The translations under genes were made by a program, and so were the position numbers. 64,000 nucleotides of DNA from Solanum dulcamara (lineage: Eukaryota; Streptophyta; Magnoliopsida; Solanales; Solanaceae), in NCBI RefSeq assembly GCF_947179165.1, contig NC_077247.1, positions 41,150,935-41,214,934 of the forward strand. Reading direction: 5' to 3'. The notes under the pieces are model-generated. The model saw nothing but the letters and a program-made list of their open reading frames with translations. It had not been told where the DNA came from and searched no databases. Within the stretch, counting starts at the first letter, position 1; every line of letters begins with the position of its first letter. Of this stretch, positions 1 through 11,078 are shown in pieces.

Positions 1-1402
1 CAAGCTAAAGTCAAATGAACAAGTGTGACTAACATTGTTGAGTAAATGAAATAGGAAAGATCACCCAGGTATGTATCAATGGAAATCTTTTCATATATAG
101 CAGTAAGTGGGAGAAGTGAAGAAATGATCTAATACTTGTTGATGAAGAATTAGATGGCGATAAGCTTTTTAAAGGAAAAGGAAAAAGAACAGTCTCATTA
201 AGAGCTAAACCCTAACTCATTCCACATGATCCCCGAAACCAATACACTTTTAGCCTATTTTTTCTTCCCTCCGTTTTAAACATAAGTAGCAACTTGAATC
301 GCCATTGAAACAATAGTTATCATATCAAATTCCAGGATTCTAAGTAATCATAGCTGAAAAGTTGCTGGTGAAAATACTTCAACGGCGGATAATTTCTGCA
401 AGGATCTACTATCTAGCACTCAAAATCAAAAGAATAAACAGAAATAGGCAAAAATTACTTCAGAAAAATGCAAATAAGGGAATGCAAAACGCGCTGTGAA
501 GTACGATCGCAAACAATTCAAGGAAAAGAACAAAAAATCATTTTATGGCCATTTGAAAGCACAATTAAATCCTGTAATAGAGACTAAAAAACAATAATTA
601 AAAGAAACGGAATGCTCAATAATTCGAATTTGCATATACAATTATACAAATACAAGTATAGAAAAGTAAATATCTACTCCGAAATCAAAACAAAAGTAGA
701 GGCGAGATTGAGACCATACCAGAAGTGAACGGCTAAAGCTGAAATGCCAAAAAGAGGAGAAGTTGTGCTAATATATAGTAGCACTGAGCAAACAGTCCAA
801 AATATATATATACTCACAGATTTTGCCTTTAATGGAAAAAAGAGAGACATATTTGCCTTTCGGGTAATTTATGTGAAATGATACTAATATCCGTGAGATA
901 GTAGTAAATATTATCATTTCTAGGACTTTTATTTATCTGACATTTTTTTTTATTTTAATGAAAAAAAAAATTCAAGGGAAATGATTTTCTAGAAAAATAA
1001 GTAGTTTCTTACTTATCTTTTAATTTTTAATAAATAAGTAAAAAAATATTACCTCAAGAGTATTTATACGTTATTCAGTAAAACACTATGATGACGGAAT
1101 GAGATATGAAGAGTGAGGGTTCGGAGGTGGAGGGGATAGGATAGTCAAGGGGTGGGGGTTTGGGGGGGGGGGATTGAGTGGGTGGGAGGAGACAATAAAA
1201 ATGTTACTTATGCAATTTATTTTTCCTACTTCGATTAGAAAAAATAACTTCTTTTCTTAGATAAAATATTTTTCCAAATAATTTTAATCAACCAAATATA
1301 AAAAAAATTTAAAACATTTTTTGAATTATATTTTCATCCATACCAAACACACCCAATCTATTTAAAAAAGAATAATATTTTCTTTAATTAAAACTTTTTA
1401 AA
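1..1402. other. AT-rich flank, no gene supported
   Basis: No coding exon is recognised. On the minus strand a possible 5'-leader exon runs from about 790 down to 720, with a TATA-like stretch near 770-780 and a GT donor near 716. This could belong to a gene lying left of the window, but there is no coding sequence to confirm it. A G-rich tract lies at 1140-1180. Confidence 0.3.
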
Positions 1403-1916
1403 CACACTCTTCGTATATAATTTCGTAACACTAACATTCTTTCTGATTTGCAATATTTCCGCATGTGCCTTTTTTTTCTTTTTCTAAATAATAATTAATT
1501 AAGCTATTTATAACTAATACATATAATTATTACGATTAGACTAAGTTTATCTTATCTTTCTAATAAACACTATTCGATTAATTAGCCATTTTGATATTTG
1601 TAAGAAAGTGATAATAGGGAAAAATAATTCAGATGTAACAGAATAAATCTTTGTATATAATTTTAATCACACTCTTCGTATATAATTTCGTAACACTAAC
1701 ATTCTTTCTGATTTGCAATATTTCCGCATGTGCCTTTTTTTTCTTTTTCTAAATAATAATTAATTAAGCTATTTATAACTAATACATATAATTATTACGA
1801 TTAGACTAAGTTTATCTTATCTTTCTAATAAACACTATTCGATTAATTAGCCATTTTGATATTTGTAAGAAAGTGATAATAGGGAAAAATAATTCAGATG
1901 TAACAGAATAAATCTT
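1403..1916. repeat. Tandem direct duplication, about 249-bp copies, 265-bp period
   Basis: Sequence 1403-1651 recurs nearly base for base at 1668-1916, separated by a 16-bp linker. Both copies start with cacactcttcg and end with aacagaataaatct. The near identity means a recent local duplication. No coding capacity is seen. Confidence 0.9.
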
Positions 1917-2959
1917 GCCAATTTCAGAAAATCCGATCGAGGCGTTCTGCTTAAATAGTTTAAATTAATTTAGAAAAAGGAAGAAGAAGATAAGTGTAAT
2001 ATTGTCCCTATCTAACAATGTATCAATTGTAATCTTACAGTTTGAATTCGAGTTCTGTCCAATCCTACTTTATGGATTCAGGCCACTTACTCTTTAAGAC
2101 AAGTAATCAAGTACCTCTATATAAAACTGAAATCAAGCTGTTATTAAATCATATTCTTAAAAACAATACTTGGGATTTTTCATGCTTATCTTTCGATATA
2201 TCTAACAATGTCAAAGCTTCCATAAACAACACACATATTCAAACATCTCCACAAAAAAAGGATACTTTCTTTTGGAACCAAAACACAACAAGTGTTTATG
2301 TGATATATCTCTCGAACACTAAAGAAACAATGACTAATACAAATTGTAACATTGATAGGGTACAGAAGATAAATGCCATTAACAAAATTAAGTTCTTCAT
2401 GTGGCTGCTACTAGCATATAAACTTTCAACATCAGCAACACTATATGATAGAAACATGGTAAACGCAAAAAACTTAGCTCAAAAGAAAACATAACTCATA
2501 TTTTTGCAGAATGCCCGAATGATAAATACATATGGAATAATTATAATATAAACCTTTCTAACTATGACAACTTATATCAACTCTGCACGTCAACTACTTA
2601 CACGATTATAAACAATCACCACTTGGTATCCATCGCGATTATAACTCCAATCATTCTTTGGAATGTCTGAAAAATTAGGAATCACAGAGTCTTCGAAAAC
2701 AAAAATATCAATAGGGACCCTAGTACCCTCCACAGTATATCCTTTCAAGCTCTTGAGTATTATCACTTATCCGGTTATCCCAATACCTTTCTAAATAGCT
2801 CCCTAGGAATATGATCCCGGTAGCTTGGCACAGGCCTCCGGAGGGTAAATATAAATGGCTCCTTTGAGCTGCACACTACTAATGAAAGAATAGGAGGAGT
2901 AATAAAGATCATCTAGGAAATTGGATTGCGGGTTTTTCATGCAAAGTTAAAGTGCAAAG

Positions 2960-3653
2960 TGTTGGAGAAATTATAAGATTACAAATTACAATTAAAAAAT
3001 AAAATGAAGAAATTAACTTCACTTCTTGGCTGAGGCGCGGATATCTCGCTCTCTTTAAGGAGATTCAAGCCCACTGCAGTAAATCGTTTCACTGGTCCAG
3101 CAGTAGTCCTCTTGACTTGTCCCCTCCAGGATACAACAGCCTTATCACAAAAATGTAACTCAACAAACTCTGGACAAGAGTTGAGTTTAAAGCTCTACAC
3201 AAAGAACACCTCCCTTCAACTAATAAGAACTCTCTTTTTTATATAAACTTAACTCTCTCAATTTTTTCTTCTCTTATTCTCCCTTCAAAACAAAGAAGAC
3301 CTCTCTATTTATAGGAGAGAAAATCATACAAAGATGAAAAAATAATAGAATGCCATCATTATCATCATTTAGTGTACCATTATGATTTAGTGCACCATTA
3401 TGATTTAGTGCACCACTTATTAGTGATAATTAAATTAAAAATACATAATAATATGATTTAATGCACCACTTATTAGTGATAATTAAATTAAAAATACATA
3501 ATGGAATGATTTAGTCTTGCACTAAATAAAGATGATAATGAAAGACATTTTTATGCACTAAAGAAAGAATAATAAAGATGACATTAAATGTCATCAATGG
3601 ACAATTGCTAAAATTGCAATTTAATAAAATGTTAAAATGTTCACACACTAACA
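2960..3653. mobile_element. Solo LTR (copia-type) inside the LINE RNase H region
   Basis: The segment starts TG (tgttggagaaatt) and ends CA (ctaaca). It is flanked by the 5-bp target duplication caaag at 2955-2959 and 3654-3658. Removing it with one caaag copy rejoins the LINE RNase H reading across the site. Its start resembles the copia LTR at 42695, and it carries the same kind of 'ctctatttatagg' segment (near 3300). No internal domain is present, so it is a solo LTR left by LTR-LTR recombination. Confidence 0.85.
3360..3510. repeat. Short tandem repeats inside the solo LTR
   Basis: A unit containing 'gatttagtgcacca' is repeated several times, and a larger unit (cacttattagtgataattaa followed by an A-rich stretch) occurs twice with about a 60-bp period. 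Such repeats are common in LTR U3 regions. Confidence 0.75.
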
Positions 3654-4138
3654 CAAAGTGACCAACATTCAAAAGTACTAGCTTTGCTCCATGGTCTGAC
3701 GTTAGCAAAAAGTAAAAATATTAAGTAATTGTTGGTGGAAATGGACTCACAGGTATTACTAAATCTTTGTTTGGCACTAATCTCATGTACTCGCATATAA
3801 AGGGATTCCTTGGATAAGTGAAAAAATGCTCAAAAAATTCTTTCATTTCTCTTTGTGATTGTAGATTACTATTCCTATAGTTGGAAAGACCATCTCTAAA
3901 GCATATTCCAAGAAAGGCTAATATAATAACAGATTTATTAGCAAAATATGAAAGAAAAACAAAGGATCCACATATGGCCAGTAACAAGCCCCATGTTTTT
4001 GAAGCATCTCCTTCTCTTGTAATAATTGCTCTTGAAAGAGATGCAATCGGAACTATTTTCCTTAAATTAGTTCCAAACTTATATGGATGAATCTTCTACT
4101 AATTAAATAAAATTTCTTTGTTTCTTAAAAAAAATACA

Positions 4139-4605
4139 TTATTTTAAAAACCATATATATACAGTATGTACTAAAAACTCACTTTTATAAGATTAGTATT
4201 AATTAATATATTTCCAGATTTGTTAAATGTCCAAAATGGAAAACCATTGTAGTAATCAAAAAGCTTGGGGCATGTCCTAGAATCAGCAAGACCACTCATA
4301 TCTATAGTTCTAATTGAAAAGGAATTTTATTTAAGTTTTGCGCGCCTGATACCATAAAATATGTATGTTCTTACACGTCAGCACAATTGATATATCCCTT
4401 TTCCATATTTGCCAACTATACTTAAAAGCGAAAACATTAATTAATATATTTGTAGTTTGACTCTTGTGTGACCTAACTAATTAGATGTAGCTAATAATTT
4501 AGGGATGTCAAATAAATGAGTTAGAGTTGAATTTACGGTATGCTAAAATAAGATGAGATAATAATGAGTGAGTCATTAACCCGTTTAAATATTATTTACG
4601 TTGAA
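4139..4605 (-). other. Orphan promoter-side flank of a third exonuclease-like gene copy
   Basis: This stretch matches, with point changes and small gaps, the sequence upstream of both exonuclease-like genes (17120-18190 and 23670-24150). Shared landmarks in the same order are 'actcacttttataag', 'tagtaatcaaa..gcttggg', 'gtcctagaatca', 'ccactcatatct', 'gcgcctgata', 'gtagtttgactcttgtgtg' and 'acctaactaatta'. No exon of the gene itself follows on the left, where the tail of the LINE abuts it. I infer a third duplicate whose body was deleted or displaced. Confidence 0.7.
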
Positions 4606-4799
4606 ATTGATGAGGCAACCATGCTGTCTATAATCAAATAACATTATGTGGGCCGTTAAAGCTTTCATAATATCTAGATATGTATAAACTGAACACACAC
4701 ACACATCCCGATATGCTAAAAGAACAAATAACAAGTCCAATACGATCAAAAACACACATCTATACAACCCAAAGTCTGCAAGCCTTTAAGAGTAATATA

Positions 4800-5235
4800 C
4801 TTGATCAGGGTCCTACATGGCAGGGACAGATCAACCACGATCTACTCATCACTTATACATAACAAAAGACTAAAAAACCTCTGAATCTGGCAACTCCAGA
4901 AGAATTGAGTTGACCAATCTACTAGAACTTGGCTACACTACTGAGAAGACCTATGTACCTACCTATCTTCATGACCTGCAGGCAAGAATTCAGCGCTCCC
5001 AAGCTATGGGGTGCCAACACGAACTAATGTACCGAGCATGAAAGGCAATAAAATACCAAGTATCATAATATATACTGAAAGTAATCAAGTAATGTTGTCA
5101 AGAATAAATTGAGGATAGCTCCTGAATCTACCATACCCTACTCGGGCCCTCATAAGATCGGCATGTACAAACAACAAACAACACAACCTATCAAGGCCTC
5201 CATAAGCTTGGTAGGTACAATCCAATCTGTATACC
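4800..5235. mobile_element. Older LTR-like repeat, left half, interrupted by the Ty3 element
   Basis: Motifs such as 'gacctgcaggcaagaattcagcgc', 'gggccctcataagatcgg' and 'cctccataagcttggtaggtacaatcc' look like a Solanaceae gypsy LTR in reverse orientation. The sequence is broken at 5235 by the 8.1-kb element and seems to resume at 13339. The family was recognised by general resemblance only. Confidence 0.4.
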
Positions 5236-7386
5236 TGTAACAACCCCTAAAATGTTGTATGTCGGTATTTCAATTCTCGACAAAAATAATACAGCCTCTG
5301 TATTTTGGGCATAACTTTTCATAGGTTGGTCCAAATTAGGTGATTCAAATTTCTGGGTAATCACAACATCCTTACCTACAACTTTCATGAAGAACATAAC
5401 TTCAAATTCGGAGTATAAGTAGGTCAAATAAATTAATCTTTGCAAGATATAGTGCTGTGACGGAATTGAGTGTTGATAGAAGAAAATTCATATCTCACTG
5501 TAGGTTGCTCCAAATTGGTTTATTCTTGAACTATATGAAACTAGACTTCCATATCTACAATTCTTATGAAGAAACCAAATCCTAATAAGGAATTTATCTT
5601 ATTCAAACGTAACTTCGAAAATGAGTATTCTGTTAAAAAGAACTCATCTTACCTACCATGGAAACATCTAGATGCATTTGACATCATGCATGACATAAAT
5701 TGTCCTCCATTTAACATCATCCATGACATCAATATATTCCATTAAATTTTTAGATTTTTCTTTATAATTATTTTATTTATTGTTAGGTCCCTCTTTCCCA
5801 CCTATAAATACCCACCTTATTTCCTCATTTTATTCATCAAGCTTTCCTAAGCATTTCTTCTCTCTATATACTTCTTCTCAAATATAGTTTTAGTTTTAGT
5901 AGTATAAAAATACTACTCCGATTATTCTTATACTCCGGGTAGTACACAAAACGCTCCAGCGAGAAGAAAAGGCTAGGGATCCAAGAGTATTCCAATTCGG
6001 AGTAAACCTTCAGATTTAAGGTATGTAAGGCTTTCATAGCATTGGATTGAGTTCGTCCATGTGCCCAATATTTAAATTCATTATAATTGAGTTATAGTTG
6101 AGTTTTATCCAAATCTTGAATTCTAAATAAATTAATTCTTCTTCTATTGAGTTTGATATATTTATGCATTAATATTATTATTGTTATCTCTCATATTATT
6201 GGAATTATTATTCATGGCTACTTTCCCATGAATCCTAATTGATTTGATATTCATGAATATTTTTATACATGTTTTGAGTAAAGATGTTGGCTTTTTATTA
6301 TTTTCATTGATAAAAAGAAAGTTATATGAATTAATACTATATATGTATTTTATTGAGTTTTGAAAGAGCAAAAGAGTTGAGTTAGAATGAATTTGAGCAA
6401 ATGATATTTTGAGCAAGATATTTTGATGAGATGTAAATGATGTTTTTTGGAAGTATAATGATTGATGAACATGAAATAAAATGAGTTTGATGATTTAAAT
6501 TAAAGTCCAATGAGACTAAATGATGAGTTTAATATGAGCACATATTTTGGGAGTAGTATTGAGCACCGAGTTGGGTAAGAGTTTAATTGACTCAAACCCC
6601 AGAACTACGTAGCCAGCGTAGGATGGAGGCTATGCCTCTTAAGTCCCAAAAAGAGGACTTTGATGAGTGGATCCAAGATGGTGATGTCCTTTACCCTGGC
6701 AAGGTATTGGATGGATGTGGCAACGACATCGCTTCGTTGTATCATCGCTAGCTCATAAGTGATGGTTGTCGGTTAGAGAAACTCCCAACTGAGTAAGCAT
6801 TGCTTATTACTATTATTTTTATTATTTTTTTAAACTTGCATTACATATTCATGTTGAGATGATGTTGAGTTCTGAGCTGAGTTTTCTTGAGAGGAGTTTC
6901 TTGATATCTGTCCTTACCTTCCTGCCATTTTACATACTCGTACATTCCACGTACTGACATCATTCGACCTGCATCGTTTTATGATGCAGATACAGGTGTT
7001 AGAGATCCTCAACAGGCGCATCGTTGAAGATCATTTCTTTTCAGCTATTTAGTGAGTCCTTCTTGTATTCGAAGGAACTCCTTATCCTTTTATTATTGTT
7101 GAGTGTGATGTTTCTTTTGAGGTAGCCATGGATATATCATTGGCACCATCTAAGAGTATTAGAGACTTCATAGACAGAGTCTGATGATGTAATCGGAGTA
7201 GTTCTCCTTAGAAACTACTTCTTATAAGAATTATCTATTTTTCCTTTGATTATGACAAGCCCACATTAGTATTCTTAAGTCTTCCGCTGATGAATAAATA
7301 AGAAATGAGACCAAGTGGTTCTCTCGGAAGCCAGAAATGGTTTCTGAGTGCCGGCCACGCCTAGGGTACCCTCTCGGGGCGTGACA
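5236..7386 (+). repeat. 5' LTR of the Tekay/Del-like element (2,151 bp)
   Basis: It starts tgtaacaacccc right after target copy atacc and ends ggggcgtgaca right before the primer binding site. It is almost identical to 11079-13333. A TATA box lies at 5802-5810. Confidence 0.95.
5802..5810 (+). promoter_or_regulatory. TATA box of the 5' LTR
   Basis: The sequence ctataaata is followed by a C/T-rich stretch, about 560 bp into the LTR, the usual layout of a U3/R boundary. The same box occurs in the 3' LTR at about 11645-11653. Confidence 0.6.
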
Positions 7387-7390
7387 AACT

Positions 7391-7402
7391 TGGTATCAGA
7401 GC
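7391..7402 (+). other. Primer binding site (initiator tRNA-Met)
   Basis: tggtatcagagc lies 4 bp after the 5' LTR end and complements the 3' end of plant initiator Met tRNA. This is the standard primer of plant Ty3 and Ty1 elements. Confidence 0.92.
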
Positions 7403-7603
7403 ACAGAGTTCAAGAGTCCTAAGGTGTCTATGAAGCCGTGTCTAGTAGAGTCTTGTTTATGGGTATGTCGTGCACCACACTTATAATCAGGAAGCTATAG
7501 GACATTAGGAATTATTTCACTTCTTTCATAATCTGAGTTCGTGCGATAGAGTTTAACTCTATAAAAGCTTTCTTTCTAATTCGTGCGTTTACACGTTTCA
7601 GAC

Positions 7604-10600
7604 ATGCCTCCTAAACGTTCAGCTAGTCAGAGAAACGCTCCCAACACTGAGGTTCCACAGTCAGTGATGCCTCCACAGAGAACTAGGGGCCGACCTGCAA
7701 GGTCTACTGAGGTACCCCAAGTACCTACTGTTCAGACCACTCCTACTTCTGAGGATGATTTTCGAGGAGCGATTGCTATGCTAACCCAGTTGGTGGCTGC
7801 TCGAAATAGTAGCCAGAATTCACCAACTCCTAGCTCTAGTTATCAAGAGCTGTCTGCTGCCACGAGGATCAGAGATTTTCTGAGAATGAATCCACCGGTC
7901 TTCACGGGTTCTAACGTTGATGAAGACCCCCAAAATTTCATTGATGAGATGTGAAAGATACTAAAAGCGATGCATGCTACAGAGATTGAGGGTGTTGAGT
8001 TGGTGTCTTATCAACTCAAGGATGTCGCAAATGTCTGGTATAACCAGTGGGAAGAAAGTAGAGGTGAAGATGCAGAGCCTGCTCTTTGGGATGAGTTTGA
8101 AAGAGCATTTCTTGATAACTTTTTTTCCCAAGAGCTATGTGAAGCAAAAATTGAGGAGTTTGTGAACCTCAAGCAAGAGAGTATGACTGTGAAAGAATAT
8201 AGTTTGAAGTTTATTCAATTGTCCAAATATGCCCCAGAAATGATTCCCCATATGAGGTCTAAGATGAGGAAGTTTGTCTCTGGCCTAGGCAAACATGTAA
8301 AGAAAGAATGTAAGGCAATGCTAATGATTTCTGACATGGATTTTTCTAGATTGATGGTGTATGCTCAGCAGGTTGAGGATGATAAGAAAAAGGACCGAGA
8401 AGAACACCTAAGCAAGAAGGCTAAGTCTGCTGGGCATGAGAATGAGCAGAAGCAAGGGAAGGGTAACAAGTCTTTCTTTCAGAAAAGGTCTTACAATTAT
8501 GCACCTTCCCCAACAAATACTTTTACACCTAATACCAGGTATGATCAAAGATCTCTAAGTCACCAAAACTTCCGATCTCAAGGTTCTCAGTCCCAATTAA
8601 GTATGGCTCAAGGTTCTAGAGGGAAACCACCATGTGCTAGATGTGGAAGGCTCCATTTGGGAGAGTGTCGTGTGGGCACCAATGCTTGCTACGGATGTGG
8701 AAAGATAGGTCACTTCCAGAATGAGTGTCCTTCAAAAAGGCAGGGAGATGGAAGTAGTAGAGCTCAGTTTTCTTCTGCAGCTCCACAGAATAGAGGTAAT
8801 CATAGAGGTGCAGCTTCAAGTGCAGGTGGGGGAACCAACCGTCTGTATGCTATGGGTAGTCGCCAAGACCAAGAGAATGCACCTGATGTTGTTACTGGTA
8901 TGCTCCGAGTCCTTTCTTTTGATGTGTATGCATTACTTGATCCGGGTGCTACATTATCTTTTGTGACTCCTTACTTGGCTAGTAAATTTGAGATCCTTCC
9001 TGAGTGTCTTCTTGAGCCTTTCAGTGTGTCTACTCCTGTTGGAGATTCTATCTTAGCTGAGAGGGTCTATAGAAATTGTACTGTGTTAATCTATCATAGA
9101 GATACCATGGCTGACTTAGTTGAGTTGGACATGGTTGATTTTGATGTGATTCTTGGTATGGACTGGCTTTATTCTTGTTATGCTTCGGTTGATTGTAGGA
9201 CCCGAATTGTCAAGTTTCAATTTCCAAACGAGCCTATCTTAGAGTGGAAGGGGAATTCTGTAGTGCCTAGGGGTAAATTTATTTCCTACCTTAAAGCCAG
9301 AAAATTAATCTCTAAGGGATGTATATATCATATAGTTCGATTCAAAAATATTAATGATCAGGCTCCATCTCTTGAGTCAGTTCCCATTGTGAATGAGTTT
9401 CCTGAAGTCTTTCCTGAGGATCTACCCGGAATCCCTCGTGATAGAGAGATAGACTTTGGTATTGATGTCCTTCCTGATACACAACCTATCTCCATTCCTC
9501 CTTATAGGATGGCTCCTGCTGAGTTGAAAGAATTGAAAGAACAACTGAAAGACCTCCTAGATAAGGGGTTTATTAGGCCAAGTGTCTCACCCTGGGGCGC
9601 TCCTGTCCTATTCGTGCGAAAGAAAGATGGGTCCCTTAGAATGTGCATTGATTACCGACAACTAAACAAGGTCACCATTAAAAACAAGTACCCTCTCCCC
9701 AGAATAGATGATTTATTTGACCAACTTCAGGGTGCCACATGTTTCTCTAAGATAGACCTCAGATCAGGCTATCACCAGTTGAAAGTGAGAGAATGTGACA
9801 TCCCGAAGACGGCTTTTCGAACCCGCTATGGTCATTTTGAGTTTTTTGTTATGTCCTTTGGATTGACAAATGCTCCAGCAGCTTTTATGGACCTCATGAA
9901 CCGAGTATTCAAGCCATACCTAGATACGTTTGTAATTGTCTTCATCGATGATATTTTGGTCTACTCTAGAAATAAGAGTGAGCATGCTAATCACCTTAGG
10001 ATTGTCCTTCAAACTCTTAAGGAGAAGGAGTTGTATGCTAAGTTTTCAAAGTGTGAGTTTTGGCTTGAGTCTGTAGCATTCCTAGGTCATATTATATCTG
10101 GGGATGGAATCCAAGTTGATACTCAAAAGATTGAGGCAGTTAAGAACTGGCCCCGACCCACCTCTCCAACCGACATAAGGAGTTTCTTAGGTTTGGCTGG
10201 TTACTACAGGAGGTTTGTTGAGGGATTTTCATCCATATCCTCACCATTGACTAAGCTGACTCAGAAGAAGGCTAAGTTTCAATGGTCTGATGCTTGTGAG
10301 AAAAGTTTTCAAGAGTTGAAAGCTAGATTGACTACTGCTCCAGTACTATCCCTACCCGAAGGAATGGATGGTTTTGTAATCTATTGTGATGCTTCAAGAG
10401 TTGGGTTGGGATGTGTATTAATGCAGAAAGGTAAGGTCATTGCCTATGCCTCCAGGCAGCTTAAGACTCATGAGAGGAACTACCCCACTCATGACCTTGA
10501 GTTGGCAGCTGTGGTATTTGCTCTTAAGATTTGGCGTCACTATCTTTATGGTGTACATGTGGATGTGTTCACAGACCATAAGAGCTTACAGTATGTATTC

Positions 10601-10948
10601 AGCCAGAAGGAGCTGAATTTGAGGCAAAGGAGATGGCTAGAGTTGCTCAAGGATTATGACATGAGCATTCTCTACCACCCAGGTAAAGCAAATGTAGTTG
10701 CTGATGCTCTTAGCAGGTTATCTATGGGGAGTACAACTCATGTGGAAGAGATTCCAGTTTAAATTCTTGATCGTCAGGTTCGCAAATTAAGAACTAAGGA
10801 AGTGGCATCTGTCAAAGTCCTATGGCGAAATCAATTTGTTGAAGAGGCTACATGGGAAGCTGAAGAAGATATGAAGGCTAACTATCCTCATCTATTTATG
10901 CCTTCTGATGACGATATTCAAGGTAATATTCCTTACTTCTACCTTTGA
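7604..10948 (+). pseudogene. gag-pol of the Tekay/Del-like element: stops and integrase deletion
   Basis: The first ATG (7604, MPPKRSASQRN) opens a single gag-pol frame. A TGA at 7952-7954 splits it; the same frame reopens and runs to a TAA at 10760-10762. Domains in order: retrotransposon gag; CCHC zinc knuckle ([14 protein letters not shown], near 8684); aspartic protease with DPGA in place of the usual D(S/T)GA (8939); reverse transcriptase with FIDDILVYS (near 9941); RNase H ([10 protein letters not shown] to [15 protein letters not shown], ending near 10720). After STTHVEE the sequence jumps to IPV, the TAA, then ILDRQVRKLR and VLWRNQ...TWEAEEDM, which is the chromodomain tail, closing at 10946-10948. 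The integrase zinc-binding and DDE core, normally over 1 kb, are absent. The junction falls on a GAAGAG that both original sides could have shared. Confidence 0.9.
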
Positions 10949-11065
10949 GTCGATGTTTATTCTTGAGTTTGAGTCATTTACCATTTGAGTATCGAAGTTG
11001 ATGTATTGATGATATTCATTCTTTATGTCTCCTATTTTCATCTTCATTCGAGGACGAATGATCCC

Positions 11066-11075
11066 AAGGGGGAGA
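11066..11075 (+). other. Polypurine tract
   Basis: aagggggaga ends 3 bp before the 3' LTR start. It is the expected plus-strand priming site. Confidence 0.8.
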
Positions 11076-11078
11076 TAT

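Larger units (their letters stand above)
2042..4135 (+). mobile_element. 5'-truncated, degenerate LINE (L1-type) with zinc-binding and RNase H remnants
   Basis: The first open stretch (2042-2494) contains the segment NKIKFFMWLLL followed, after a frameshift, by THIFAECPN and YIWNN. This is the pattern of the zf-RVT region at the end of plant LINE ORF2. Near 2820-2950 come RPPEGKYKW and GNWIAGFSCK, the start of an RNase H domain. The domain resumes after a solo LTR with LALLHGLTLAKSKN, VEMDS and HIPRKANIITDLLAKY (to about 3945), and ends at a stop at 4088-4090 and an A-rich tail near 4120-4130. Several stops and frameshifts make it inactive. The reverse transcriptase core is not visible, so the copy is 5'-truncated or the upstream part has decayed beyond recognition. 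Confidence 0.75.

Noticed and set aside
6162..6416. 84-codon minus-strand stretch repeated at 12109-12363
   Set aside because: It lies in both LTRs of the Ty3 element, hence the exact repetition; antisense to the element and without a domain.
7391..7402. tRNA-like sequence
   Set aside because: Only the 12-base complement of the initiator tRNA end is present; it is a primer binding site, not a tRNA gene.
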